Shown: positions 36,000 to 46,194, counted from the first letter of the stretch. The stretch: 64,000 nt of DNA from an uncultured Desulfobacter sp. (GCF_963664415.1 NZ_OY761440.1:248001-312000), one strand, 5' to 3'. Made by a program: numbers and translations. The notes: generated by a model not told the origin, from the letters alone.

Positions 36000-37232
36000 A
36001 TGCAAATTATCATGGCCTGGCGCAATATCTGGCGCAATCCCAAAAGGACCGGCATCATCCTGGTCGCTGTTGTCATCGGGGCATGGACCATGCTCACCTT
36101 TAGCGCCCTGTCCAGGGGCATGATGGCGTCCACCCTGGAAAATGCATTAAATACGCTGACCGGTCATATCCAAATTCAGAATGCCCTGTTCCGGGAAGAT
36201 CCGTCAGTGGAAAATCGAATATCCCACCCGACAGCTGTGGAAAAATTGCTGGACCAACGCCTGCCCAAAGGTGCGGTGTGGGCGTTTCGCATCCAGGTAA
36301 GCGGTGTGGCCGCCAACGCCAAAAACTCCCAAGGCATCACCATTATGGGCATTGATCCCGAAAAAGAACCAAACCTCTCATTTTACGGGGATGTTACCCC
36401 CAAAGGGAAGCTGCTGGCGTCCGGTGACGACCATGGAATCATCGTGGGAGAAGCTCTTTTAGACAGTTTTGAGACAAAAATCGGCCGGAAGATGGTACTC
36501 ATGACCCAGGGTGCAAACCAGGAAACAGCATCCAAGGCCTTTAAAATCAGGGGAACCTTTAAAGCAGAAATGCAGTCCACGGAAAAACAATATGTTTTCA
36601 TTACCCTCAAGGCTGCCCAAACGCTTCTGGGAATAAAAGACGGGGTTTCTTTGGCCTGTGTGCGCCTGCCCGACAGCACTGACATAGATCCCCAAACCCT
36701 GAATAAGCTGCTTGGCGCTGTTCGTCACAGCCTGCCCAGGGATCTTTGCGCTCTAACATGGATGGACCTGTTGCCGTTACTCAAAGGATATCTGGGTATG
36801 TTTGACCGTTTTATGCTGCTCTGGTACCTGGTCATTTTCATTGCCATGGCGTTTGGACTGGTGAATACCATGCTCATGGCGGTTCTGGAAAGGACCCGGG
36901 AATTCGGCCTGCTCAAAGCCCTGGGGCTTAAACCTGTAAGAATCATTATCAACGTGTTGCTGGAGTGCCTCATTCTGCTGGTAACCGGACTTATGGCCGG
37001 TAATCTTTTGGGATTTTTAACAATTTATTTTTTTTCCGGCGGGATTGATTTCTCCTTCATGGCCCAGGGATCGGAATTCTGGGGTATGGGGCGTATGGTG
37101 GTTCCATTTTTTACGGTCAAAGATATCTGTTACGTGAATGCCGTCATTATGGGTTTGGGTGTCATAGTATGTCTGTACCCGGCGATTAAGGCAGCGAGGA
37201 TAACCCCGGTAGAGGCAATGGCCCGTGTATAA
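36000..37232 (+). CDS. FtsX/LolC-like ABC permease (second copy)
   Basis: A 410-residue permease of the same topology and length as its neighbour, with the shared GHIQI and GIDPEKE blocks in the periplasmic domain and ERTREFGLLKALGLKP in the cytoplasmic coupling loop. A strong AAGGAGGG ribosome site precedes ATG 36000. The two probably form a heterodimer. The next same-strand gene of the set, the ATPase, is almost 5 kb away behind an inverted signalling block. Confidence 0.8.
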   Translation: MQIIMAWRNIWRNPKRTGIILVAVVIGAWTMLTFSALSRGMMASTLENALNTLTGHIQIQNALFREDPSVENRISHPTAVEKLLDQRLPKGAVWAFRIQVSGVAANAKNSQGITIMGIDPEKEPNLSFYGDVTPKGKLLASGDDHGIIVGEALLDSFETKIGRKMVLMTQGANQETASKAFKIRGTFKAEMQSTEKQYVFITLKAAQTLLGIKDGVSLACVRLPDSTDIDPQTLNKLLGAVRHSLPRDLCALTWMDLLPLLKGYLGMFDRFMLLWYLVIFIAMAFGLVNTMLMAVLERTREFGLLKALGLKPVRIIINVLLECLILLVTGLMAGNLLGFLTIYFFSGGIDFSFMAQGSEFWGMGRMVVPFFTVKDICYVNAVIMGLGVIVCLYPAIKAARITPVEAMARV

Positions 37233-37238
37233 ATTTTT

Positions 37239-38258
37239 TCAGCCGCCGGGCATCACACATTCCACCCGGTTTCGTCCAGCCGCCTTGGCCATGTACAAAG
37301 CCTTGTCAGCTCTTTTGATAATGGTCGTAATCGTGTCTTTTTTTTCAAATACCGTAACCCCAAAGCTGGCGGTTTGTTTACCCACGCTTTCAATTATATG
37401 ATTCTGGACACGTTCCCTCAGGGAATGGGCCAGTGTCTCAACCCCATGCTGATCCGACTCCGGACAAATAATTAAAAACTCTTCTCCGCCCCAACGCCCG
37501 GGGACATCCGCGTCGCGCACCCCATGCCGAAGCTGCTCAGCGAATAATTGAAGCACTTTATCTCCAACCTGGTGCCCATAGGTATCATTGACCTTTTTGA
37601 AATGATCAATATCCAGCATAATCAAGCCAAGCGCGTTACCATACCGGTTGGACCGAATTAATTCAGCCGTAAGCACTTCGTCAAGTTTGGTCCGATTGAC
37701 CAGACCGGTGAGCTGGTCAAAAGTGGCCAGCCGCTCCAATTCCTGATTTTTTTGTTCCAGTTCTTGGGTTCTTTCCCGCACCTTGGCCTCAAGCTCTTGG
37801 TTAAGTGTTTTTAACTGCCGATTCTGCTTTTCAAGGCGGGTCTCCTGATCATAGGCGGTCAAGGCACTTTGAATGGTTAAAATCATGTCATCATTGCTCC
37901 ACGGCTTTTCAAGGAAACGGTAAAGCTGAGCTTCATTGATGGCTTGGCGGATGCCGTCTATATCACTTTGTCCGGTGAGCATAATCTTTTTAACCTTGGG
38001 CAGTTTGTTGTGGATCTTAATCAGCAGTTCATCCCCCTTGGTGCCGGGCATGATATAATCACAAATCACCACTTGAAGCTCAATGCCGTCAGCTATAAAC
38101 TCGTCAATGACCTCCATAGCCTCTTCGGCACTGTGGGCAACTTCAATCACCCCAACTTCCTTTAAAGATTTATAAAACAAGGACCGAAGACTTTGGGTGA
38201 CAATGGGTTCATCATCCACACATAAAATAGCAGTTTCTAAGGCATTATTGTTACTCAT
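37239..38258 (-). CDS. response regulator with GGDEF output (diguanylate cyclase)
   Basis: A 339-residue protein. The receiver domain (1-125) has phospho-acceptor D67 in VVICDYIMPG and the KPW switch region. A coiled coil (about 130-170) follows, then a GGDEF domain with an intact GGEEF active site (about 256-260) and TYGHQVGDKVLQ. It should make cyclic di-GMP when phosphorylated. The start at ATG 38258 has an AGGTGA site and lies just past the stop of the preceding receiver gene. The histidine kinase two genes upstream is its likely partner. Confidence 0.9.
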   Translation of the reverse strand: MSNNNALETAILCVDDEPIVTQSLRSLFYKSLKEVGVIEVAHSAEEAMEVIDEFIADGIELQVVICDYIMPGTKGDELLIKIHNKLPKVKKIMLTGQSDIDGIRQAINEAQLYRFLEKPWSNDDMILTIQSALTAYDQETRLEKQNRQLKTLNQELEAKVRERTQELEQKNQELERLATFDQLTGLVNRTKLDEVLTAELIRSNRYGNALGLIMLDIDHFKKVNDTYGHQVGDKVLQLFAEQLRHGVRDADVPGRWGGEEFLIICPESDQHGVETLAHSLRERVQNHIIESVGKQTASFGVTVFEKKDTITTIIKRADKALYMAKAAGRNRVECVMPGG

Positions 38259-38259
38259 A

Positions 38260-38685
38260 TTATTCACCTGATACGGTACGCTTAAACTGTGCAAGTCCTT
38301 GATCAATGTAACGAATCAGTTCCTTTGAATCCCAGGGTTTGCTGATCATCTCAAACAGATCCGCTTCATCCCGGGCTCGCTGTACTGATGTGGGATCAAC
38401 CTGTCCGGACAGCATTACTTTGATGACATTGGGAAACCTGCGGTGAACCTGAATAAAAAATTCATCCCCCTTCATTCCAGGCATCAGCCAATCGGAAATA
38501 ATGATTAAAGGGGTATATCCGTCCGAGGAGAACTCATCTAAAATTTCCAGGCCTTCTTCGGCACTTTCGGCAATTTCGATTAAATATTGTTTACCATAGT
38601 GCTTATAAAGTTGATCTCGTAATGAATGCAAAACAATTTGTTCGTCGTCAACACACAAAAAGAGGCCATTTTTCGTATCAGCCAT
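38260..38685 (-). CDS. single-domain response regulator
   Basis: A 141-residue receiver domain with acidic pair D13/D14, phospho-acceptor D65 in IIISDWLMPG, and KPWDS near the C-terminus. It has no output domain, so it is a phosphorelay or CheY-like intermediate. It closely resembles the receiver half of the downstream GGDEF protein, suggesting duplication. It sits between that gene and the kinase with 1-2 base gaps. Confidence 0.88.
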   Translation of the reverse strand: MADTKNGLFLCVDDEQIVLHSLRDQLYKHYGKQYLIEIAESAEEGLEILDEFSSDGYTPLIIISDWLMPGMKGDEFFIQVHRRFPNVIKVMLSGQVDPTSVQRARDEADLFEMISKPWDSKELIRYIDQGLAQFKRTVSGE

Positions 38686-38687
38686 AT

Positions 38688-41645
38688 TTAATCCTTATTT
38701 CGTGGAAGTAAGATGGTAAAGGTCGTTCCTTTGCCCACTTCAGATTTAAGGTCAATCTGACCATCATGTTTTTTGATAATTTTAGCGACAATGTCGAGGC
38801 CTAACCCACTGCCCTCACCTCGTTTCTTAGTGGTGAAAAAGGGTTGAAAAATCTTTTGTTTGTTTTCATCCGGGATGCCGCAGCCGGTATCTGCAACGCA
38901 AATTTGCACATGGTTTTCCAAACTTTTCACCCGGATAGTTAAAATGCCCTTATAATCCATGGCCTGCAAGGCATTATATATCAAATTTGTCCAAACCTGA
39001 CTGAGCTCATCCGGATACGCGAGTATGGGTTCCACCGTGTCATAATCCCGGATCAGTTCAGTATTTTGTTTAATCTGATTATGGTAAATGATCAACACGG
39101 TTTCAATGCTGTCAACAATATCCGTCTCTATCCTTTCATTGGTATTACTCTGGCGGATATACGATTTTAAAGCATAAATAATTTTACTGACCCGATCCAC
39201 AGCCTGATTAATATTTTTGGTGTTACTGGTAATGGAATGAAGACTGTACGCGGCCTCAAGGATAAATTCAGATTCCGGGTGAAATAATAGCGGTTTAAAT
39301 ATTTCCCACTGGTCATGCACATTCATCTGCACCAGAAAAAAGGCCATTTGCCGACCGCCTTCAATGCCAGCCCCACTGAGATTGTCATTAAGCGCTCGAA
39401 TCATTTCTCGTTCCTCACGACTGGTTCTTAACACGACCTTTTGGGGGGAGTGATTTAACAGACCGAAAAAAAGCGGGAGGTGCCGATCGTCCAATTTTTC
39501 AATCAAGTCCGGTATATCTTTTTGTAATTTTTCAAGAAAGTCTAAAATATTGCTGCCTGAGGATTTAATGGCCCCCATGGGGGTGTTTATCTCATGGGCA
39601 ATACCGGCAATAAGTTGACCTAAAGCCGCCATTTTCTCAGCTTGCATCAACTCTTGTTCTGCCCGTTCACGTTCAAGGATCTGAGCCTCAAGCTGCGCCG
39701 TTCTTTTTTTAACCATATCCTCAAGCTGATCCCGATGCAAGGATAATTCAACCTGGGCCGCTTTTCGCTCAGTAATCTCCTGTTTTAAACGCACATTGGC
39801 AAGTTCGGTATTTCTTTTTGCATCCTCCACGACCGTCAGGTAATCTTGAATACTGTCTGCCATTTCGTTAAATGAACAGGTCAGTTGCCCAATCTCATCA
39901 TTGGATGTCTCTTCAAGGCGAAAATCCATATCCCTTTTCTGAAAATGATTGATGCCGCGAATCATTTTGGTGATCTTCCCGGTCAGGGCAGCTGCCATCC
40001 ACAGGGCTATCAAAATGACCAATACGATCATCATTCCGGTGGATACACTCATTTTAAGGGCAGCATTTTGAAGACTGCGGCGAAGATAAGCCAGGTTGTA
40101 TTCTTTTTGCCTTGTAAGGTTTGCTTCAAAATTTTTTCGAGTGGACTTAATTATGGCTGCCGTCTGCACCGCAGGTTTATGAAATTCATCCACATTGGCC
40201 CCAATGGTGACATACCCAAATCCCCTGGGGTGATCCCCGTAATGGCCGCTATAATAAGGAATGGCTGCCGCAGTGGTCAATTTCCACAACTTACTCCAAA
40301 AAATTAGAAATGATCCGGATCCGCCATGCTGGGTTAGGGTATGCCAACCCGTACACTGGGGTGCGAAATTGAGAAATCGCCCATCCAGCCCCAAATAACC
40401 TTGCTGTGTCAGTTCGCCGGCAGGTTTTTTCTTTAGAGACTGGGCATCAAACCAGGGCACCTGGATTTCAAATTCCGACATGGAACAATTGCATGAAAGC
40501 CACTTATCATAAAGCGATTCTTCCAGCCATGGGACGGCCTGTTCCCCGGTTTCAGGATCATATCCCACAATAAAATAGTCTCTGGGATGGGAAATATTTC
40601 GCCCCTTATAATCCCACATGAACGCGTAATTGCCGGAGCCTGCATTGGACGTAATGCAATAGCGGGCATCGGTGGGGATAACATGATCAGTAAACTCCAT
40701 GATATGGGTATGATCCAAGGCTAAGGTGACAAAGCCTGTTATTTTGCCCTTAACCACAACCGGGGTGGCCCATCGCACCAGGCCTTTAAAACGAATCCCC
40801 AAGGGATTTTCAAGCCCGGCATACCCGGAATTTTCCGGTTGGAACACGATACCAGCCCTTTCAGCACGGGCTTTGCTGTAAACGCCACCGGGTAAAAAAC
40901 CTTTCACATAAGCGCCAATGACGTCGGAGACATAAATCTGACCGGGCTTAAGTTTTTTTAAGGATTCAAAATAGGTTTCCGCTTTGCAAAAGGTGTTTTC
41001 CTTTTTTGACACATCCAACAGCGTGTCAGGTAAAAGGGGGCTGTCGGAAACCTTAAATTTCTCCATGCCCGACAGATCCACATATGTCATTTCAAGATAC
41101 AGGGGACGAGACTCAACCACGCCTGTGGCCTCCGGTGGACGATAATGAAACTGATTGCGGTTATCTTCTATCCTTGCCGTCACCTCTTTGTGCTGCTCAG
41201 GGGCCGGGTCTGCAGGAACCCATCGGGTACCGTCTTCATTCATTTTCCATTTGCCGTCATCCATGACCACCTTGCGGGTCCGGCTGGATAAAAAGTTCTG
41301 GTATCCCCTTTTCCCCGGTATAATTTGGGCGGCTAAACGAATATCCACATCACGATCGTATAAAAATTTTGCCACATGCCGTGCCGTATCTGTGGTCAGT
41401 CGTTCAATGGCCTCCCGGGAACGGTCATCCAATGCCGCAATGGAGTCGCTTGTCGCTATATTCGCAATACCCCCAACAAGCGCATTGGAATCCTGGGCCA
41501 CCTGCTCGGTCTGTTTTTTTAATGTATCTGCCAAATCCGAAATAACATGCCAGGAGAACCAGGCCAAAGCCACCAAAGGAAAAACTTTTATCAGAACAAA
41601 AATAGCAATGAGCTTGGTGCGGATACTAAACGATCGTTTGGGCAT
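38688..41645 (-). CDS. membrane sensor histidine kinase with large periplasmic sensor
   Basis: A 985-residue kinase. Helix 1 (about 10-32) and helix 2 (about 535-557) flank a periplasmic region of some 500 residues with a Cache-like sensor character. HAMP (about 558-610), a coiled coil, the phospho-acceptor histidine in GIAHEINTPMGA (about 684) and a complete ATPase domain (NLIYNALQAM, DTGCGIP, GSGLGLDI) follow. The segment between the DHp helices and ATPase domain (about 720-860) is longer than usual. ATG 41645 is supported by AGGAG; a TTG 15 bases upstream is less likely. It heads an operon with REC and REC-GGDEF genes. Confidence 0.88.
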   Translation of the reverse strand: MPKRSFSIRTKLIAIFVLIKVFPLVALAWFSWHVISDLADTLKKQTEQVAQDSNALVGGIANIATSDSIAALDDRSREAIERLTTDTARHVAKFLYDRDVDIRLAAQIIPGKRGYQNFLSSRTRKVVMDDGKWKMNEDGTRWVPADPAPEQHKEVTARIEDNRNQFHYRPPEATGVVESRPLYLEMTYVDLSGMEKFKVSDSPLLPDTLLDVSKKENTFCKAETYFESLKKLKPGQIYVSDVIGAYVKGFLPGGVYSKARAERAGIVFQPENSGYAGLENPLGIRFKGLVRWATPVVVKGKITGFVTLALDHTHIMEFTDHVIPTDARYCITSNAGSGNYAFMWDYKGRNISHPRDYFIVGYDPETGEQAVPWLEESLYDKWLSCNCSMSEFEIQVPWFDAQSLKKKPAGELTQQGYLGLDGRFLNFAPQCTGWHTLTQHGGSGSFLIFWSKLWKLTTAAAIPYYSGHYGDHPRGFGYVTIGANVDEFHKPAVQTAAIIKSTRKNFEANLTRQKEYNLAYLRRSLQNAALKMSVSTGMMIVLVILIALWMAAALTGKITKMIRGINHFQKRDMDFRLEETSNDEIGQLTCSFNEMADSIQDYLTVVEDAKRNTELANVRLKQEITERKAAQVELSLHRDQLEDMVKKRTAQLEAQILERERAEQELMQAEKMAALGQLIAGIAHEINTPMGAIKSSGSNILDFLEKLQKDIPDLIEKLDDRHLPLFFGLLNHSPQKVVLRTSREEREMIRALNDNLSGAGIEGGRQMAFFLVQMNVHDQWEIFKPLLFHPESEFILEAAYSLHSITSNTKNINQAVDRVSKIIYALKSYIRQSNTNERIETDIVDSIETVLIIYHNQIKQNTELIRDYDTVEPILAYPDELSQVWTNLIYNALQAMDYKGILTIRVKSLENHVQICVADTGCGIPDENKQKIFQPFFTTKKRGEGSGLGLDIVAKIIKKHDGQIDLKSEVGKGTTFTILLPRNKD

Positions 41646-42021
41646 AGCGTCTCCTGTCAATAGATTGGGAATATACGAATCCGTTGTGTGGGATTAATTA
41701 GTATATATTAAATTAAGCGTTAAAATCAAACCATCTTTTAACTTCGACAGACCTCTTGGCCTTATACGAACATAGATGGACGCCGTTTTCCTATTGCTGC
41801 AGATATATGAAACTTGTCTCCCAATACCGTTGAGATTGTGATATGGCTATTGTGGTTGGTCCCTTTTTCTAACAGCCCGTTAGGGGGGACGACTATCGGG
41901 CGCGTAACACAGCGGGTCGGGGGACCGGTCATCTCGTATTCCCTTGCATTGGATACATTTTTATCCAAATACCACTTTTTAGGAGAACCATAAAAACGGA
42001 TTCAAAAAGAGAGGGCATCCA
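41646..42021. other. divergent intergenic region
   Basis: A 376-base gap between the kinase (minus) and ABC ATPase (plus) genes that must hold both promoters. The kinase-proximal part is AT-rich (TATATTAAATTAAGC around 41703). A short CTAAC/GTTAG hairpin lies at about 41869-41883 without a T tract. I see no convincing gene or consensus promoter. Confidence 0.4.
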
Positions 42022-42705
42022 ATGAATATGGTTGAAGTCAAAGATGTCAGCAAAACCTACACACAGGGCAAGGTGCAAATCAATGCCCTGGCCCACGTAT
42101 CCCTCAATGTTCAAAAAGGGGAATTCTGTGCGCTTGCAGGACCGTCAGGGTCGGGTAAAACCACGCTGCTTAATCTGATGGGCGGACTGGACAACCCGAA
42201 CCATGGGGAAATAATTCTGGATGGAGAAACACTCACCGGGCTGTCCCAGTCAAAACTTGCCCAGATGCGTCTGAACAAAATCGGCTTTGTATTCCAGGCC
42301 TACAACATCATACCGGTGCTGTCGGCCCGGGAAAACGTGGAATATGTAATGCTCATGCAGGGCGTTCCGGCAAAACAAAGAAAACAGCGGGCCCGGGCTG
42401 TTCTGGATGATGTGGGACTTTCCGGCATGCACGACCGACGGCCGGCCGAACTGTCCGGAGGCCAGCAGCAGCGGGTGGCCGTTGCAAGGGCACTTGTATC
42501 CAACCCGGCCATTATTCTTGCAGACGAACCCACGGCCAACCTGGATTCCCAGACCGGCCAAGGCCTTTTGGAAATGATGGCCCGAATGAATGAACAGCGA
42601 AAAGCCACGTTTATCTTCTCTACCCATGACCAAATGGTAATGGGATTTTCCCGAAGAATCATCCGGCTCAAGGACGGGGTTGTGGTTGATGATCACACCA
42701 AATAA
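42022..42705 (+). CDS. LolD/MacB-like ABC ATPase
   Basis: A 227-residue ATPase of the LolD/MacB/FtsE group. Walker A is GPSGSGKTT, the signature is LSGGQQQRVAVARAL, and Walker B is IILADEPTANLDS. FVFQAYNIIPVL is the Q loop. It is the expected energy source for the two FtsX-like permeases at 34.8-37.2 kb. Its end overlaps the next gene, for a beta-barrel protein, by 17 bases. Confidence 0.9.
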   Translation: MNMVEVKDVSKTYTQGKVQINALAHVSLNVQKGEFCALAGPSGSGKTTLLNLMGGLDNPNHGEIILDGETLTGLSQSKLAQMRLNKIGFVFQAYNIIPVLSARENVEYVMLMQGVPAKQRKQRARAVLDDVGLSGMHDRRPAELSGGQQQRVAVARALVSNPAIILADEPTANLDSQTGQGLLEMMARMNEQRKATFIFSTHDQMVMGFSRRIIRLKDGVVVDDHTK

Positions 42706-44035
42706 CGAAAAACCCATTCCACGGGCAAGCATGGCCTTAAAGGGCATAACCGTGGCCAGGGTTTGCGCATTATTCTGGTTTGCTTCTCTCTTTTTGGGAC
42801 ATGCACAAGCGAATGCCTCTTTTCCGGAAATGGAATGGGACGGTCATCTAAAGTTTTACAGCCGGATCCTTTTTCCAAAATCAAACTCCGTATACAAAGC
42901 AGTAGGCCTGTCTCCCAATTATGACGGATATGGTGAGCTGCGCTTGAACAACAAAACCTTTCTTAGCGACACCTTGTATCTGGAGGTCAATTATGAACTT
43001 ATAGCCGGAGGAGGCGGTACCCGGGAGGACGGAGAAAAACTTAAATCCCAATACCCAACCTTCTTTCCCAACGGCCTGTCCGGTCCGATGAAAGATGACC
43101 ACCGTTTTTTTAATCTGACTGATAACCTGCACCAGGGACAACGCGCTGTCATTTACCATCGCCTGGACAGGGCATTTTTTTCGTTTTCACCATCCTGGGG
43201 GGAAATCCGCATCGGTCGCCAGGCCTTAACCTGGGGGCATGGGTTTACCTTTAACCCCATGGATCTTTTCAACCCCTTTGCCCCCACAGACCTTGAACGC
43301 GATTACAAAACCGGAGACGATCTTATTCTGGTTCACTTTCCAGTGAAAAGCGTAGAGATGGATCTGATTTATGCCGCCCACAGGGAGCCGGATACAGACG
43401 AAGCAGGAATGGATCAGTCCTCTTTGGGGATTAAACTTCACGCCAACCTTAACAGGGTTGACACAGATATCATGGTGGCCCGGCACTATAAGGACATCGT
43501 TACCGGGATCGGCACGGCCGGCACCTTGGGGGATGCTGCCTTCCGTCTGGATCTGACCGGCACATTCCTTGATCAAAATAGCCGGGGACGATCGTTTTAC
43601 ATCTCCGGTGTGGCCAACCTGGATTACTCCTGGTTATGGTTCAACCGAAACTGGTACGGATATATTGAACTTTATTACAACGGGCTTTCCGACAATGATT
43701 ACAGTCAAGAACTCCTGGATCCGGCTGTATCGAACCGCCTGGACAGGGGCGAACTGTTTGCTTTGGGCCGTTGGTATGCCAGTGCCAATGTCAATCTGGA
43801 GATCCATCCCCTGGTCAACGCATACATCACCCCCATCGTCAACCTCCACGACGGCTCAGGCATGTTATTACCCCGGATTGTTTATGACTTTTCCGACAAT
43901 ATCCGTATCACCCTGACAGCTTTATTAAACTGGGGGACCACCGGCACCGAATACGGCGGGTATGAGATCACGGACACAGGCTTTACCATGGCACCCTCAG
44001 ACACAATTTCAGCAAGAATCACATGGTACTTCTAA
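42689..44035 (+). CDS. outer-membrane beta-barrel protein of the export module
   Basis: A 448-residue protein with a signal sequence (TVARVCALFWFASLFLG, cut after QANA) followed by many alternating aromatic beta-strands. It ends ISARITWYF, the terminal phenylalanine signature of BAM-assembled barrels. It resembles large porin-like barrels of the DUF1302/alginate-export type, although I cannot name the family. ATG 42689 lies within the ATPase gene; an ATG at 42731 would also keep the signal peptide. Coupling to the ABC ATPase suggests it serves the same transport route. Confidence 0.7.
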   Translation: MITPNNEKPIPRASMALKGITVARVCALFWFASLFLGHAQANASFPEMEWDGHLKFYSRILFPKSNSVYKAVGLSPNYDGYGELRLNNKTFLSDTLYLEVNYELIAGGGGTREDGEKLKSQYPTFFPNGLSGPMKDDHRFFNLTDNLHQGQRAVIYHRLDRAFFSFSPSWGEIRIGRQALTWGHGFTFNPMDLFNPFAPTDLERDYKTGDDLILVHFPVKSVEMDLIYAAHREPDTDEAGMDQSSLGIKLHANLNRVDTDIMVARHYKDIVTGIGTAGTLGDAAFRLDLTGTFLDQNSRGRSFYISGVANLDYSWLWFNRNWYGYIELYYNGLSDNDYSQELLDPAVSNRLDRGELFALGRWYASANVNLEIHPLVNAYITPIVNLHDGSGMLLPRIVYDFSDNIRITLTALLNWGTTGTEYGGYEITDTGFTMAPSDTISARITWYF

Positions 44036-44236
44036 ACCGGCCGGACCGTTTGAATTTCCTTTTCCCACAATATACACCCGTGAACGCGGGTATGAGGTCA
44101 CAGGACAATCCTATCTTTAGAGCCCGACCGAAAACCATAAATTTTACCGATCCCACCGTTGCGATATAGGGTTGAGAAACTACAATTCACAACTGAGCAG
44201 AATTGATATGAGAGAATATAAAAAGGAGACTGACGA

Positions 44237-44674
44237 TTGAAAAAAATTTATTTGGCTGGGCCGTTATTCAGCTTGGCTGAGAGGGAATTTAACATTCTAT
44301 TTGCCCAAATGATTGAGTCCGGAATGAACGATGTTGAAGTGATCTTGCCACAAAAAAGGGCATCCAGATTCCTTTCTTTAGAGAACGGCAAGAAATTAAT
44401 TTTTGAAGATTGTCTTAAGATGGTGGAAAAGGCGGATATAGTGCTGGCCATTTTAGATGGACCTGATGCAGATTCCGGCACCAGTGTTGAATTGGGCTAT
44501 GCATATGCGATAAAGACCCCGATTATTGGGGTTCGCACAGATTTCAGAATTTCTGAAGATAAAGGGCTAAACCTGATGCTGTCGAATATATGCAGTACTC
44601 TCATCATAGATATCTCTTCTGATATGACCGGCTTGGTTAATTCTGTGATAAAGGCGATCGGTGAAAATCTATAG
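44237..44674 (+). CDS. nucleoside 2-deoxyribosyltransferase family protein
   Basis: A 145-residue protein of the nucleoside deoxyribosyltransferase/DNPH1 fold. KKIYLAGPLFS is the N-terminal nucleotide site, and DGPDADSGTSVELGYA contains catalytic E85. The family cleaves or transfers the deoxyribose of nucleosides or nucleotides, for salvage or clean-up of damaged nucleotides. The start is TTG 44237, nine bases after an AGGAG site. It is a single gene with its own terminator. Confidence 0.8.
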   Translation: MKKIYLAGPLFSLAEREFNILFAQMIESGMNDVEVILPQKRASRFLSLENGKKLIFEDCLKMVEKADIVLAILDGPDADSGTSVELGYAYAIKTPIIGVRTDFRISEDKGLNLMLSNICSTLIIDISSDMTGLVNSVIKAIGENL

Positions 44675-44725
44675 CCGGAAATTTCGTCTATACAAAAAGC
44701 ATTGGCCAATCACATATTTTCCAGA

Positions 44726-44761
44726 GCGTCATCAAGGCTTCGCCAATGCGACGCGTTTTTT
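44726..44761 (+). terminator. intrinsic terminator after the deoxyribosyltransferase gene
   Basis: GCGTC (44726-44730) pairs with GACGC (44750-44754), with an inner GGC/GCC pair, and six T residues follow at 44756-44761. An alternative pairing, GCATTGGC (44699-44706) with GCCAATGC (44742-44749), excludes part of this stem. The remaining 44762-44970 is AT-rich and has no gene. Confidence 0.6.
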
Positions 44762-44970
44762 ATCCTGATGAATAAAAGATCGTCAAGCAATCTTGACTAT
44801 TTGAGGAAAATTACATAGGGTTAAGTTTGCTGTATCTGTAAAACGTCAATTTTCGACAATCCCTCAACGATAACGAAATGTAATTATTAATAACAGATAG
44901 ACTATTTTCGATTTTTTACAGAATCTTCAAAAGTGACGATCTTACACATAATCAAACAGGGAAAAAGAAA

Positions 44971-46185
44971 ATGAGAATTGGCATTGGCTATTCAAATACA
45001 AGTAACAGTTTTGAATCTGGAAAATTTGTTGCACAAACCGCTAAAAAAGACATAGATTCCCCTGATTTTTTTATTGCGTTCTGCAATTCAGCACTTAATG
45101 CTGAAAATTTTTTTAAAGGAATTAAAGAAATTGCCGGACCTGTACCGGTTATAGGCGGTTCAGCAGTCGGCATTATAACCGGGGATAACCTCTCCTATGA
45201 AGGACACTCGGCCGGCGCTCTGGCATTGCAAGGGGAAAATCTGTCCGTTCAAATTCATTCAACAGGCGACATAGACAAAAATTTGTATAACGCCGGAAAA
45301 AAACTTGCTGAACGCTTCTCTCCCACCGATGACAGTCGACTTCTTTTTCTTTTATATGATTCAATATGTCAAGCCGCAACGCCTGCAACCCCACCGATAA
45401 TGAATGCCTCCCCTCAATTGCTTGCGGGTATAGAAGATCATTTAAAGCATTCTGTTCCTGTCCTGGGTGCCGGCACCTTGGGAGATTTTGATTTCAAACC
45501 GACCATGCAGTTCTGCGGCAACTATGCAGCAAGCCGGCAGGCCTTGGGATTGATGATGTCCGGTGACTTCAATGTCTACCATGCTATCATGCATGGCTGT
45601 ACGCCGCTTGATGGGCAATATCTAACCATCACTAAAAAAAAGGGACCGTTTATCTATGAAATAAACGGGATGCCTGTCTGCGAAATGATTGATGAGGTGT
45701 ATGGAAGCACGGAGTGGCGGAAACAGACACCGGTCAACTTTTTAACCATCGGCTTAAATAAAGGAAACAAATTTGCTGATTTTGCAGAGGAAAATTATGT
45801 AAACCGACTTATCGCGGGAGCATTACCGGACGGAAAAGGAATTTGCATGTTTGAGGCAGACCTTGATGAGGGTACACAAGTACAATTCATGCTGCGGGAT
45901 ACCATGCAGATGATTGAATCGGTCAAACTGAACACCAAAAAAATTTTCAATCAGATTGAAGCAGACCACCGGAAGCCATGCCTTGGTATTTATATTGATT
46001 GTGCGGGGAGGGCCTCAATTCAATCGCACACAGCCACAGAAGAAGCGGCCTGTGTTCAGCAAATCTTCAATGAAAAAAACACACCTCTTTTCGGGTTTTA
46101 TTCAGGGGTGGAGATTGCCCCCTTCCAGGGAAGCAGCCGTGGCCTTGACTGGACCGGTGTCTTAATAATACTTGCTGAGAAATAG
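44971..46185 (+). CDS. FIST-domain signalling protein
   Basis: A 404-residue protein with an N-terminal FIST domain (about 25-220; VIGGSAVGIITG, VLGAGTLGDFDF) and a C-terminal FIST_C domain (about 230-385; INGMPVCEMID, GIYIDCAGRA). FIST domains are proposed sensors of small ligands such as amino acids and often sit beside cyclic di-GMP enzymes or kinases. It has no membrane segment. It is nine bases upstream of a GGDEF-EAL gene, so the two probably form a sensor-effector pair. Confidence 0.85.
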   Translation: MRIGIGYSNTSNSFESGKFVAQTAKKDIDSPDFFIAFCNSALNAENFFKGIKEIAGPVPVIGGSAVGIITGDNLSYEGHSAGALALQGENLSVQIHSTGDIDKNLYNAGKKLAERFSPTDDSRLLFLLYDSICQAATPATPPIMNASPQLLAGIEDHLKHSVPVLGAGTLGDFDFKPTMQFCGNYAASRQALGLMMSGDFNVYHAIMHGCTPLDGQYLTITKKKGPFIYEINGMPVCEMIDEVYGSTEWRKQTPVNFLTIGLNKGNKFADFAEENYVNRLIAGALPDGKGICMFEADLDEGTQVQFMLRDTMQMIESVKLNTKKIFNQIEADHRKPCLGIYIDCAGRASIQSHTATEEAACVQQIFNEKNTPLFGFYSGVEIAPFQGSSRGLDWTGVLIILAEK

Positions 46186-46194
46186 AGAACAATA

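Noticed and set aside
33988..44035. Canonical LolCDE-LolA lipoprotein release system
   Set aside because: Two tandem equal-length permeases, a non-lipoprotein barrel and the missing LolB-like partner do not fit the standard system; only Lol-like is claimed.
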